Positions 1-10,623 of a stretch of DNA of 64,000 nucleotides are shown here, piece by piece. The DNA is taken from NCBI GenBank assembly GCA_029706075.1, contig JAINUG010000015.1:6594154-6658153 (forward strand), given 5' to 3'. Positions within the stretch are counted from its first letter, which is position 1; every line of letters begins with the position of its first letter. This DNA comes from Aldrovandia affinis. Its lineage: Eukaryota > Chordata > Actinopteri > Notacanthiformes > Halosauridae. The position numbers and the translations under genes are program-made. The notes under the pieces were generated by a model. That model worked only from the letters and a program-made list of their open reading frames with translations, was not told the origin of the DNA and searched no databases.

Positions 1-350
1 AAGGGCCACTCCCACTCCTCTTTTATTAGTTCTATCCTTCCTAAACAATTTGTACCCCTCTACATTATATTCATCCCCATCCGCTGTGCCAAACCATGTC
101 TCAGTAATCCCAACAATGTCATAACCCCCATTCAACATGACAGCCTCCAGTTCTTTATGCTTCTCGCATTTAAACACATGAACTTCAGAGCCTTACTCAC
201 ACTTACGTTGTCCTTCCCCTCCACACATAACTGTGCCGAACCACCTCTATTCACATTATGATCCAAAAAATCTTTATTCATTATATCCTCAGATTTATTA
301 TACTCTGCCCTGGTATCTTCCATCTGGGCAGTCTGTACCTCCCTATCCAT
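1..350 (-). pseudogene. CR1-like LINE ORF2, start of endonuclease domain (fragment)
   Basis: On the minus strand the translation contains the motif CLNARSIKN, which opens the apurinic-type endonuclease domain of CR1/L2/Rex LINEs. After a frameshift near position 165 a second frame reads DIVGITETW and then RGVGVA, also characteristic of this domain. The copy runs off the left edge of the window, so the rest of ORF2 would lie outside. It is broken by at least one frameshift. It is a separate copy from the LINE at 2.6-4.7 kb, which holds later parts of the same kind of ORF. Family assignment rests on recognised motifs; CR1 versus Rex or L2 is not resolved. Confidence 0.75.
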
Positions 351-419
351 AATACTACTACTACTGGTTGATTTTGAGACTTTGTGACCCCAAGATGCAA
401 CTAAAGTCTGCAGTGGTTA

Positions 420-862
420 GTGGTATGTTTAACCATTTATGCATTTTTTAATCCATTACCAGACTTCTGTAGGTCAGCAACCCTCTGTCTCTTTTGATTT
501 GACAGACAGATGGGTGACACATGGATTTTACATGTATGTTATCTCATTTTTATACCCTAGTGAAACAGAAAATGATCAAAATACAATTCATTAAGAATTA
601 ACTTTCTTAGAGATTAACTTTATTTTAATTTTATTGCAGATTACACTTTGTTTGGTTTTACTTAAAATAATATTTAGGGGTGCCAATAATTTTGACACCT
701 AGGTTTTTAAGAAAATAGTCAATAAAAAGAAAAGACAAATTATAATAATTGTATTAGAATCAAATGATATAGTTTTCCCATATGTTTAAGTGTAAAAGAG
801 AGCTTATTACCAGTGTTGTTTACTTTCATCAAGGGTGCCAAAATATTCTGGACCTGACTATA
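420..862. mobile_element. Tc1-family remnant, terminal portion
   Basis: This stretch matches, in the same orientation, the segment at about 24,990-25,480. Both carry a 'gacagatgggtgacacatgg / gatggatgacaaatgg' block and a 'catcaagggtg' block close to the right end. The subterminal 'ggggtgccaataattttg' recurs reverse-complemented at about 26,690, next to Tc1 transposase motifs. I therefore read it as the end of an old Tc1-like element whose transposase part is missing here. No clean TA-flanked terminus was established. Confidence 0.5.
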
Positions 863-2360
863 TATTCTCTATAGATCTACAATACAACTGGAATATCAGG
901 AGACTGTAATGTGATTATTAGAAACAGTGAACATAAGAAATATATATGTCGATATAATATATATATCTTATATTATATCTATCGATATAATATATTTTTA
1001 CGAGGAAGTGTATTCCTTCAAGGAAACAGGGAACACAGTGTACATTTAGGATATTTCTGAATGACTTCATTCTGTGTTGGCAGAAATACTTACAGCTTTC
1101 TCAGAGAGCCCATATACATTGTGTAATAGAATAGTGCAACGATTCAACAATCAAATTGTGTAATGTTCAGATGATGTTCTGTTGTTGCTTTCTCCTGACT
1201 GTTTAGGTATGTCTTGTTAAACAACTTGCTATATTTAGCAGTCGCTACCTACCCCGGTGTCTTTGACTTGGTTCTACCCCCTTTCCTTCCCCTTTTTTTC
1301 TTTTGCCTTCTTAGAGTTCATTTTGTTGATTCTGTTGGTTCTGCTGTTCTATTGATTAGTCAATTGTGTGTTTAATTATTAAATGGTGCCATGATCAGAA
1401 CTAGTTCATTGATTCATTTCCCTAGTAATTGTATTAATAAAAATTCTGATTATCGATATATTTGCTGCCCTGTCTTTTGTTTAGCATAAATTGGGTTCTA
1501 CTGACAATCGTTCTCACCAACTGAATATTGAATCAGTATACGTTGATGCGACCCCTGCTAATGTCACTACAGTAGCCTTAACTCAATTTTCTTTACTGGG
1601 TAATTATGATAAGTGCTCTTTGAAAATATGACAATAAATCATATAATTGATCATAAAAATCATCTATACTTTTGTGAACTTGTTCATTGACAGAATTCAC
1701 TTTTGTTCTCAATCAGAATGTCATCCATTTTCATCACCAGGTAATATCATTCCATCATCTGTCCTTTTAGTAACCAAAGTGCTACAGAACCAAATGACCT
1801 AATATACACTTATGTCTGTAATATCATTAAACTAATGGATATATTACTGCCACAGAATTATGATCTGCGGTTTTGTGTAGATAACACCAATTGATCCCTG
1901 TCAGCAAACGTACTTTCATGAAACAGAATTCTCCCAGGTACCACACCCATACTGTAGAATGTATTGTTCTCCCCGCCCCCATTGAGTCATCTAAGATCTC
2001 TCTACAGTAAGAGTGTTGCAGTAATTGATTCCATTTGTGAAACACAGGCTAATTTTCCCTTAGTGACAACCTTGACCTTTGAGTGTGAAACACTCAGCTG
2101 TGCTAATTCCAATGCCATTAGTGAGGCATTCTTATTTGAAGCTGTCCTCTGCCTCAAGGCAACTATGGTTTATCTGCTTTGGTTGCTTAATGAGGCATAC
2201 ATTGAAATGACATATCATTTTGCTCATCTACTTCATGCTACGTCTTAAGTAATGCCCACTTTTGCACAAAAAATGAACATAACTTCTGCTGCATGGTTAC
2301 CACCTCTTCTAACATGATTAATTTTGAATAATTAAAATTTTGAGTAGAATATTCTGTTGT
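863..2360. other. No recognised gene; AT-rich DNA with a TATA/CGATA palindromic patch
   Basis: I see no coding signal. Around 945-1000 there is an AT-rich patch in which 'tcgatataatatat' occurs twice, separated by further AT repeats that can fold back. The remainder is unrecognised. Short ORFs here lack any family motif. Confidence 0.5.
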
Positions 2361-2480
2361 AACCAGTGGCAACTGGTGAAATTTTAGTTAGGTGGGGCTA
2401 TACCATTACAACCCCCCCACCAGACATACACACCCTCACCCCCAACCACTACACCCACCCTCTTCCACCTATGCCCACCA
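2361..2480. mobile_element. Possible small hAT-type terminal sequence (weak)
   Basis: The 'cagtggcaactggtgaaatttt' block at about 2365 resembles a common fish hAT terminus (cagtggcggctggtg...). The nearest partner on the right, 'caccagtg' at about 2473, is partial, and I found no convincing 8-bp TSD. It may be a truncated end. Confidence 0.25.
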
Positions 2481-2620
2481 GTGCAGCAATTCAACCTGTA
2501 ACCAGACACATACCATAGGCCAATTTTTTGAATATATATTAACTCACACAAAATACTGTGCATTAGTCAAATAAATAAACTTTTATGCACAATTTGACAT
2601 ATCAATCAACAAATGTAATT

Positions 2621-4668
2621 AAGAATATAAGAATACATAAAGATGAGAACAGGCCATTTGGCCCATCCAGACTCATAATTTCCTAGTCTAAAGAATATCC
2701 AGTACTGCATAAAGCCTGGACTTGAATACCCCATGTGTATCTGCCTCAACTACCTGACCTGGCAAGCTGTCCCAGGCATTGATAACTCTCTGTGTAAAAA
2801 AATAACAACTTCCTGATATCTGTGCAGAATTTGCCTTTAGCTAATTTACACCTGTATTAGTGGTAGTTCACTTTGTTAATGCCTTTTAAACATTTAAAAA
2901 CCTCAATCAAATACCCCTTAAGTCTCTATTTGCTAAGCTTGAATAGATTGAACATCTTCAGACTTTCCTCATAATGTTTACCTTTCATACCAATTTAGTT
3001 TCCCTTCTTTGTACTTTTTCAAGAACTTCTATATCTTTCTTGTAATGTGGTGCCCAGAACTGCACATAGTACTCTAAGTGAGGTCTGACAAAGGCATTGT
3101 ATAACATCAATATAACCTCCTTTGATTTATACTCAATACTTTTTGCTATATATCCCAGTATCCTGTTGGCCTTTTTCACACCTGCTGTGAACGACCTTAG
3201 ATGTGGATAGACTTTGATAAACTACAAGTCTTTTTCAAATTGTACACCTTCTAATTTTTCTCCTCCCATAAAATACTTGTCCTTTTTATTTCCCACATGC
3301 ATAACTTTACATTTAACAATATTAAATGTCATCTGCCATGTTTCTGCCCATTTTTGGATTTAGTTTAAATCATCTTGGATTACCTTAGTCGATTACAAAC
3401 TGTTTGCTAAACCCCCAAGTTTTGTATCTGACTTTTTTAATCATTTAACTATTTTGCTACTAACATCCCTATCAAGATCATTTATGCAAGTAAGACAGAG
3501 CAGAGGTCCCAGCACCGATCCCTGAGGGACTCCATTGCCCACAGCACCCAGATCAGATATGACTCATCCTACTGTTACACTTTGTACTCGACCTTGGAGC
3601 CAATTATGAATCCACTTTGAAACAACTCCTGTAATTCCTACTAAATTGATTTTGACAATGAGCCTCTTGCGTAGTACCTTGTGAAATGCTTTTCGAAAGT
3701 TCAAATACATATATAACATCATATGGTTCAAGACAAAACACTTTGTAGCTTCCTCAAAGACGTTCAGGGGGTTTGTTAAGCATGACCTCCCCTAAGAAAA
3801 CCATGTTGGCTCTCTCCTAAAATAATTATCCTAAAAAAACCTGTCCCTAATGATAAATTTCAGTATTTCACATGAGGTGCAGGTTAAACTGACATGCTTA
3901 TAATTCCCTGGGTCAGTACGGTCCCCCTTCTTATATGTTGGAATTATACTACCTTGATTCCAGTCATCTGGTATTTCTCCAATGTTTAGGGATTGCATAA
4001 AAATATCTGTCAATGGTTTATATATAATTTATATATAATAAGTTATTTGAGTACATTGAGTACTCTACATTAGCTATTATTTTAGGAATATTTATAACCT
4101 CTTCTCTGGTAAAGATCTCAACAAAGCATCTGTTTAGTGTGTATAGTAATATACGTATCATTATAAAGCAGAGCACCTTCCTTATTCTCAATGCACTTAA
4201 CCTCATTATTGAATTTCCCTTTTCTACTGAAATATTGAAAAAACTGCTTAGGATTACTTTTTTCATCTTGGGAAATTTTAATTTCAAAGTGCCTTTTAGC
4301 TGCCCTTATTTCCTTTTTAGCTTTAGCCCACATATTACAATAATCTACCTTATTTCTCTCCGAATTGTCCTTTTCTATAGTCTCTGTAGAGGGAGACTAG
4401 GGAGCCAGGGTTTGTGACGGGGGGCATTGGGGGGCAGTGCCCACCAAACAGACTACTGTGCCCCCCAAACATTTTTTGTCTCATAATAATAATAATAATA
4501 ATAATAAAGTGAAAAATGTGTAACAAATGATCAGTTTGGACACCCCCCCACCCGAATGCCCACCCCAATGCCCACCCCTTAGATTTGTTCTGGCTCTGAC
4601 CCTGATACAGTCTCTTCTTTTGCCTCAAAATCTCCCGTAATGATTTAGTCATCCACTGTTTTTTCATC
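2621..4668 (-). mobile_element. CR1-like LINE, 5'-truncated, internally interrupted
   Basis: Read on the minus strand, the order is the endonuclease-RT linker (KQWMTKSLREI, about 4,620-4,667), more linker (about 4,118-4,333), the RT start (GEIPDDW, KKGDRTDPGNY, about 3,831-4,013), RT motif A (FRKAF, about 3,690), motif B (GVPQGSVLGPLL, about 3,490-3,535), the RT C-terminal region ([15 protein letters not shown], about 2,985-3,179), and a 3' tail of short ATTCT-type units at about 2,621-2,645. This order is that of a CR1-clade ORF2. The reading frame is broken many times. In motif A the first aspartate reads as N and the second as H, so the enzyme is dead. The upstream endonuclease is missing. 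Confidence 0.85.
4406..4604. mobile_element. Small non-autonomous hAT-like insertion inside the LINE
   Basis: The LINE coding sequence is interrupted by about 200 bp. On the minus strand the LINE reads KKRLY just before the insertion and SLYRDYRKGQFGEK just after it, so the host frame resumes on the far side. The insert begins CAGGGT and ends ACCCTG. Its body has G-rich and C-rich blocks plus an (AAT)n run, a composition like the better-defined hAT at 27,956-28,213. The flanking TSD is degraded, so the exact ends are uncertain. Confidence 0.5.
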
Positions 4669-6270
4669 TTACTTTTCCATATTTTTGGGATGAATTAACA
4701 CATAAGTAAATACTTATAATTGAAAAAGGTTACAATTGAACTCTAAACATTTCAGCTGAATAAAAATTCTGGTATGACCAACGCAGCTTCACCTTAAACT
4801 TTTCCACCAAACTTGAGTCACTAAACAGTGACTCAACACTGTTTAGCGCTAAAGCAACATCGTCAGCTTTAGTCTGAGACAGATGCCATCGTTGACTTCA
4901 GCTCAATCTATTTAAAACTGCAACTAATACTAAAACTAGTTAGCTAGTACTTACTATTAGCGATGTGTTGTTTACTGTTTGTACATTAAACATGATTTAT
5001 TTTCAGTAAATCGGGGGCTTCCCGACAATGCAGGGCCTGTTGCAATTGAAACAGGTGAAACAAAGTCAAGACCTCTGCTAAGTGTAACCCATGTTTCCAT
5101 ATGGGCAATTGCCAGATACTTGCCTTATTGACCCTCAGATGTGTTAAAGGCCACATTCATTCTCTAATATTTTCATAATTAAGATAAATGCTTATAAACA
5201 GGGTTGTAATCTAATGATGGAAACTGCATTGACTGAGTATATTGCAAACTAAATGTTGATGGAAAGGTCTTAATGATCAATTGATTTTTAATTAATGGTG
5301 TATCAATATCACGTTTATTAAACAATGAAGGTTTTGAAGAGTGGTGTTTCATTCTCATGATAATGTTGGTATGCTTTACATAGTTACCTTTACTTTGTAT
5401 TTTATTCGCTAAAATGCAAAACCTTTTTTTCTTAAGAAGAAGAAACTGTTTATTATTATATGAGACACACAGATCAGTTATTTGACCAGATCAAAGTGGA
5501 TGACTAATACAAAAATGGCATTAAACGGCCCAGTGGTTCAGACATTGAAGAGTGGCAGAGGAAGATCTTCAGGTAATTAATTGCTGAAATTGTATTTACA
5601 TTTGGACGGATTGATTATGATTATGGATTATGATGGATATCATAGTAGTTCTTACATGTAGATGCCTCTGCAACCTTGCCTTCATGCCTTCTATCATGCC
5701 TCTGCACTAAGTATCCTGGCACATGGTTGCCTATGCACTAAGACCAGGCTTCTCATGGTGGTATCTATCTTCAGATCCCTTAAATTTGTTAAAATACCAC
5801 TGCCTTTGCACCAATTCTCACCCACAAATGACAGACTCAGACCCCTTCCACACTCCAAGGGCAAACGCTAAAAAACTGGAATGAAAATGCCAATCTAGGT
5901 GCATTTGCGCAAGCAAAGGGATTTTTGAATCATCAATGTAGAGGCCATAGTCTCTCTCCAAAAGATTTCACCCTATAAAACTGCAAATTGTACCATATTA
6001 TTAGCCAGTTATTGGTCTTCATCACAACCTGACAATGCTATAGTAACTGAATGTGCTACTAATTTCCAGAACAACCAGCCACAATGCAAATAAAAAGTTT
6101 AATTGCTTCACAATATTGCACCTGTCAGGTTGTCTTCAATCCACTATTTATGAAGCTTAATACTAGGCATATTCGTAAATCGTTGCCCACAATGTCACTT
6201 AAAGACTATTATGCATTAAGAAGACTATTCTTGTTATTATACAAAATCATAAAAGGTATTAAACAATAAT
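4669..6270. other. No recognised gene or repeat
   Basis: AT-rich sequence without coding motifs. The short ORFs (for example 5,662-5,871 on the plus strand) have no recognisable domain or splice context. Confidence 0.5.
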
Positions 6271-6274
6271 TAAA

Positions 6275-7170
6275 ACAAATAATAAAATTAATAAACTTTA
6301 TTTATATAGCACATTTCATACAACTCATTGCAAACACATTCATACAACTCACCCAAAGTGCTTCACAAAGAACATTAAATAATAATAATAATAATAATAA
6401 TAATAACGATAACAAAATACAATAAAAACATGATATAATTGAATAAATATCATGTAAAAATAATAAAGAAATGTAAAATAATGAAAGGATCAGGACAAAT
6501 AATAATCAGATAGAGATAAGATAAGAATAAAAGTAATAAAAACAAAAGCAACCCAGATCAACTAAAAGTCAACTTAAAAATATGTTTTCAACTGAGTTTT
6601 AAATTATGCGATTGTTGGTGCCTCTGTGATTCACAGAGGCAGGCTATTCCACAGTCTGAGAACATAAAAGTAAAAGGAAGCTTTACCTGTTCTTTTGTGG
6701 TTAACATGTCTCTGGTGATCTGAGGGCAGGTTTAGGCTGATATCCTTCCAAAAGGTCAGCAATGTACTCTGGTGCCTAGCCATTTAAAAACAAGGAAAAG
6801 GACTTAGAAGGAAATCAATTCTAAAGAAAACAGGCAGCCAGTGCTGAGATGCATGTACCGGGTTAATATAAGCTCTCTTCCTTGTTTTGATCAGTAGTCT
6901 TGCAGTATAATTTTGAACTAATTGTAATATTTCAATACTTTATTTTGGAAGGCCAGAAAGAAGTGCATTGCCATAACCTGGTTTGCTTGAAATTAATGCA
7001 TGTATGACTTTTTCAGCATCAGGTTGTGAAAGAATGTGGAAGAAAAGGTTGTGGTCGTATTTTAGCTATGTTCCTTGGGTGAAAAAAGTATTGAATCTAG
7101 GATCACCCCTAGGTTTCTCTCCTCTGGTTTAATATTTAATGCCAGGGGGAAACTATTTGCACATAATTCT
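6275..7170 (-). repeat. Degenerate interspersed repeat with LINE/SINE-type 3' tail
   Basis: The left end, read on the minus strand, ends with AAGTGC, then TGCTATATAAATAAAGTTTATT, the standard tail of several fish LINEs and LINE-mobilised SINEs. An (AAT)n run lies at about 6,377-6,407. The body to about 7,170 resembles untranslated repeat DNA often seen in fish ('gccagaaagaagtgcattgccataacc'), but I could not assign a family and saw no RT motif. Confidence 0.45.
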
Positions 7171-7619
7171 GAATTATCTTAGAAATTAATACATTCTGTG
7201 GTTGTCCACTATATCACAGGGCAAAAGGTGGTACTGACATAAATGTAAGTTATGACTTATAAACTTCTCACATGACTGATGAAATGTGAGATAAATACCA
7301 AAATAGATACATTTTTATAGGCTGCATACGAGCTCAAGGGATATAAAGCACTAAATTGACAAGCGATGACATTACACATATTTCTGAATATTGTTGGGGG
7401 ACCATGGACTAAAACAGTTACCATCACCTTGACATTTTGGTAGATTTTGGTACAATATACAATATTGCTACATTTCATGATAACCTATTTAGCATATAAT
7501 ATTAATTATAGGCATGGTGTGAGGCATCAGGTATGGAGAAGTGGGGTTACTGTATAGCATTTTGTAATACAGTTTAAAAGTTGTTCATGCAACAATGGGT
7601 GGTTTAGACAAATATTGTA
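7171..7619. other. No recognised feature
   Basis: AT-rich sequence to the left of the 3-kb hAT. The minus-strand ORF at 7,257-7,478 has no recognisable domain. Confidence 0.4.
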
Positions 7620-8767
7620 GTGTACTGTAGAGCCCGACTGATGTCTGATAGATTTTATTTCTTTATTTTGGTCCGATGATGATATTGGATTTTGGAAAGA
7701 CTGGGTCCGCCGATTGCCGATATCTTGACCAATAATTTGTGTAAAAATGTCTAAATTACAACGTTGAGAATTGAGAATATTGAACCTAATGATACTATGA
7801 ATAAGTATACAAATAAATCTCTTACAGCTTTTGTTGTTATTAACAACAACAACTATAATACAATAAAACAACGATCAAGCTAGCTAATGAAAGAATCATG
7901 TGTTGACTGTGGATGAAAATGGAATGTGAAAACCTCCTTATCCCTAAGACACACTCATTCGCCATTATTAGCCTCTGGTTTGTTTGTTGTTGTTTGCTGT
8001 TTTATCTCAGAAATGCAATTACCAGTAGCTACAGACAGTACTGGTAGCACCCTCCTGTAGTAAGTGACTTTCGCTAGCCAGTTGACATTCCTGTGGAAAG
8101 CAATGTTCATTTTGCCACCAATTTTTGATTTAGAGTCATAGTCTTAGTCTTTTGACTAAAAACATTGGAATTTTAGTCATTTTTCAGTTTTCTTCATTAA
8201 TTGTAGTCAAAAGAAAAAATGATTTTGTTCATAATAATATTATTTATTTATTTGTACAAACACTACTGAATTATTATCCACTGTCTGAGGATCTTCACTC
8301 ACTTCATGCCTCCCTCTCCCCCTCCTAGTAATTCTCCCCCAATGAAATGTATGCATTTCAGTTAGCTTGATATTTCAGCTAGAAAATCTCTGCTTCAGTT
8401 AGCTTGTGTATCCATTTTAGATTGTGATATTTACAGTTAACAAGGTTAATGTTATCTAAGTGAAAGCACACAATGCTACATAAAGAACAATACTTAATGA
8501 TAACTAGCTACGTTTACAACTGAGAACCAGTTAATGACATCTATGGGTATGCTGCTGTACTCCTAGCTAAGAAATGATTTTTGCAGTGTAGCTATCAATA
8601 GCTAATGTAAAATGTAACTTGTGCCAAATAGCTAAGAAAGCTTAATATGCACACTAATGTAGGTAGTAATGATTTATGTTACAATTGTTACCAATGTTTT
8701 CAAATACACCAACTGTAGCAAACATTAGCTGCAATTAAAGCTGGTTTCAAAAAGCTAGCTTGCTATA

Positions 8768-9082
8768 CTAGCTCAGAAAATGTCTTACATGCTCCCTGTA
8801 GTCGGACAATATCGCGACACAAACTTGGTCAGTCATTTTCCATACTGCATACATATGAGGATGGTGAAGCTTCAGGTGCCTCTTCAGATTTGTTCTATTT
8901 TTCCCTGACATAGGTGCTTGTAATGCTATCAGCATCTTTCCTTGGCCCCGAGCTAACTTTGCAAAGTGTCTTCTTCTTGACATCATCATATTAAAAATTC
9001 TGCCAAACCTGAATTTTTTTCCCCCTCCCAGAACCGACAAGGGACAATTATTAAGGTTTGCTTCAAATAGCATAGCTAACAT
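8768..9082 (-). pseudogene. BED zinc-finger remnant of hAT transposase
   Basis: The 104-residue minus-strand ORF contains KNRTNLKRHLKLHHP followed by Y, the second half of a BED zinc finger (normally C-x2-C ... N-L-x3-H-x3-5-H). The histidine half is clear. The paired cysteines expected some 15 residues earlier are not visible in this frame, so that half is mutated or shifted. BED fingers bind the ends of hAT elements and sit at the N-terminus of the transposase. Its position inside TIRs with an 8-bp TSD supports the assignment. No RNase H-like core was found downstream on the minus strand. Confidence 0.6.
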
Positions 9083-9792
9083 TTCAGTTGATGGTGATTA
9101 CTAAACTCATGATAGTACGCAATGGGCAAATGAGCCTTCACATAATTACAGCTATGGACAACTGAGTTCACAAACTCCACGTAGGTTATTCAGCCAATTA
9201 TAGACATACATTGAGCATTCTGCAGCTTCATGCATGCTTAGCTACTACTGGATCAACAGAATCTGATATACACTATTTAAACTCTTAACACATCTTCAAC
9301 ATTTTCCCCTTATAGGATCACTGTTATGTTTGTGCATATTAAAGCTATTACAAATAATAATAGCACATCAAGTAGCTCCATAAAGTATATATTACATTTA
9401 TTACTGAATAAAATACATAGAATTTTTATTATTATTAGGCAAAACCTGTGGCCCTTATATGTGTTCCTAATAATAATAATGTGCTTTTCTGGATGGTTGG
9501 TCCTTTGCTCATAGTATTGTTTGAAACTGGAAAGTATTTGTAATTCTTCAAATTTAAGGTATATGAAGTACGTGTGAAATAAGTGTCAGTATTGTATTGT
9601 TTTATGAAGGTAGTAATATTAAATATCAACCTACATCATAGGAATGATTTACATATGTTTATGGAGTGCGCTATTTTCAAACACAGAATATGAAACTCAT
9701 ACAAAATATTTCATATACAATTTGAGACATTTTGCGATGTCAAATTTGAATAAACCTAATGAGGAATGAAACAACAAGATGAAGAAACACAG

Positions 9793-10400
9793 GGCCAAGT
9801 TACTTGAACGAATGTGCAAATATGTGGGAATCATTGCTTTGGAACAGTACTTGTTTAATCATTTTTATATCAATTATTTGGTCCGCAGACCAAATTTAGG
9901 AATTGTATTTTACTGTACAGAGTATATGCTTTGTATAGGTGAGTAACTTAAATTATTATTTTTTTTAAATACATTTATTTCTAATTTTTTCCAGTTTTTC
10001 TCCCAATTTGGTTGCCAATTATACCCTCTATTTATTTCAATTCCCCACCCCCACGAGTCCGCTGCCCGTCCTCCGGGAGCGAGACACACATTCCTGGCCG
10101 ATTGTTCCTGCCTCTTCCGAGACTGAAATTCTTCCACGGACGCCTTTTACCTTCTCCTCAACAGACTCGTGCCGGCTCACCCTCACCCTCCCCCCTCCCC
10201 CGGAGGCGGACATCCAAATGCTGCCTCCGATCGGGGCTGACGACCAGGGCCGGTCTGGTAGAGACGCAGGTTTCGAACTGCGTTCGTGACAGGCAGCGCA
10301 CACCACACCAAAGTGTGGCACGTTAGACCGCTACGCCATCCGCCGCCCCAGGTGAGTAACTTTTTATGTTGAAAATGTTTTTGTTGAGATTTCTACATAC
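9793..10400. repeat. Dispersed palindromic repeat, copy 1 (split by a SINE)
   Basis: Sequence on both sides of the SINE matches the reverse complement of 36,205-36,450. Shared blocks are ggccaagttac, attgctttgg, accaaatttaggaattgt, agtatatgctttgtat, gtgagtaactt and gttgagat. The ends GGCCAAGTTAC and GTAACTTGGC are inverted repeats of each other, so the unit is MITE-like, although similarity continues about 50 bp past the right end. Confidence 0.65.
9950..10349 (-). mobile_element. tRNA-derived SINE, full length with 13-bp TSD
   Basis: The element is flanked by a perfect 13-bp duplication, aggtgagtaactt, at 9,937-9,949 and 10,350-10,362. On the minus strand the head contains a pol III box A, TGGCGTAGCGGTC (10,326-10,338), and a box B, AGTTCGAAACC (10,269-10,279), with tRNA-like spacing. 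The body is GC-rich and the 3' part carries a tail block also found in the SINE at 54.1 kb (caatttggttgccaatt), ending in an A/T-rich run. The perfect TSD implies a comparatively recent insertion. The parent tRNA is not determined. Confidence 0.88.
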
Positions 10401-10623
10401 AGTAGCTGTAATTATATAGCTAACCACATTAGCTAGACTGCTTGACACAGATTGGTAAACAAATGTTAGAAATTAGCTAACCAACTGTCAAACCTATATT
10501 ACAGATACAAGAATGTATTAATATGTATAAAACATTGGGATACTTCGGTGGCATAAATGCCAATGCAGATGTTTTTAAAACACCAAACATTGGCTATTGA
10601 ATCGGTTGGGCTCTACTGTACTG

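Larger units (their letters stand above)
7628..10615 (-). mobile_element. hAT transposon, about 3 kb, decayed, with nested SINE
   Basis: The left terminus is TAGAGCCCGACTGAT and the right terminus read on the opposite strand is TAGAGCCCAACCGAT. The flanking 8 bp are gtgtactg (7,620-7,627) and ctgtactg (10,616-10,623), 7 of 8 identical, as expected for hAT target duplication. A BED-type zinc finger remnant lies inside on the minus strand. The rest of the transposase is not recognisable. Without the SINE at 9,950-10,349 the element would be about 2.6 kb. Terminal identity is imperfect, so it is old. Confidence 0.8.

Noticed and set aside
945-1000. Functional cruciform or origin
   Set aside because: The palindromic patch is short, AT-rich and imperfect; in such DNA this arises by chance or slippage.
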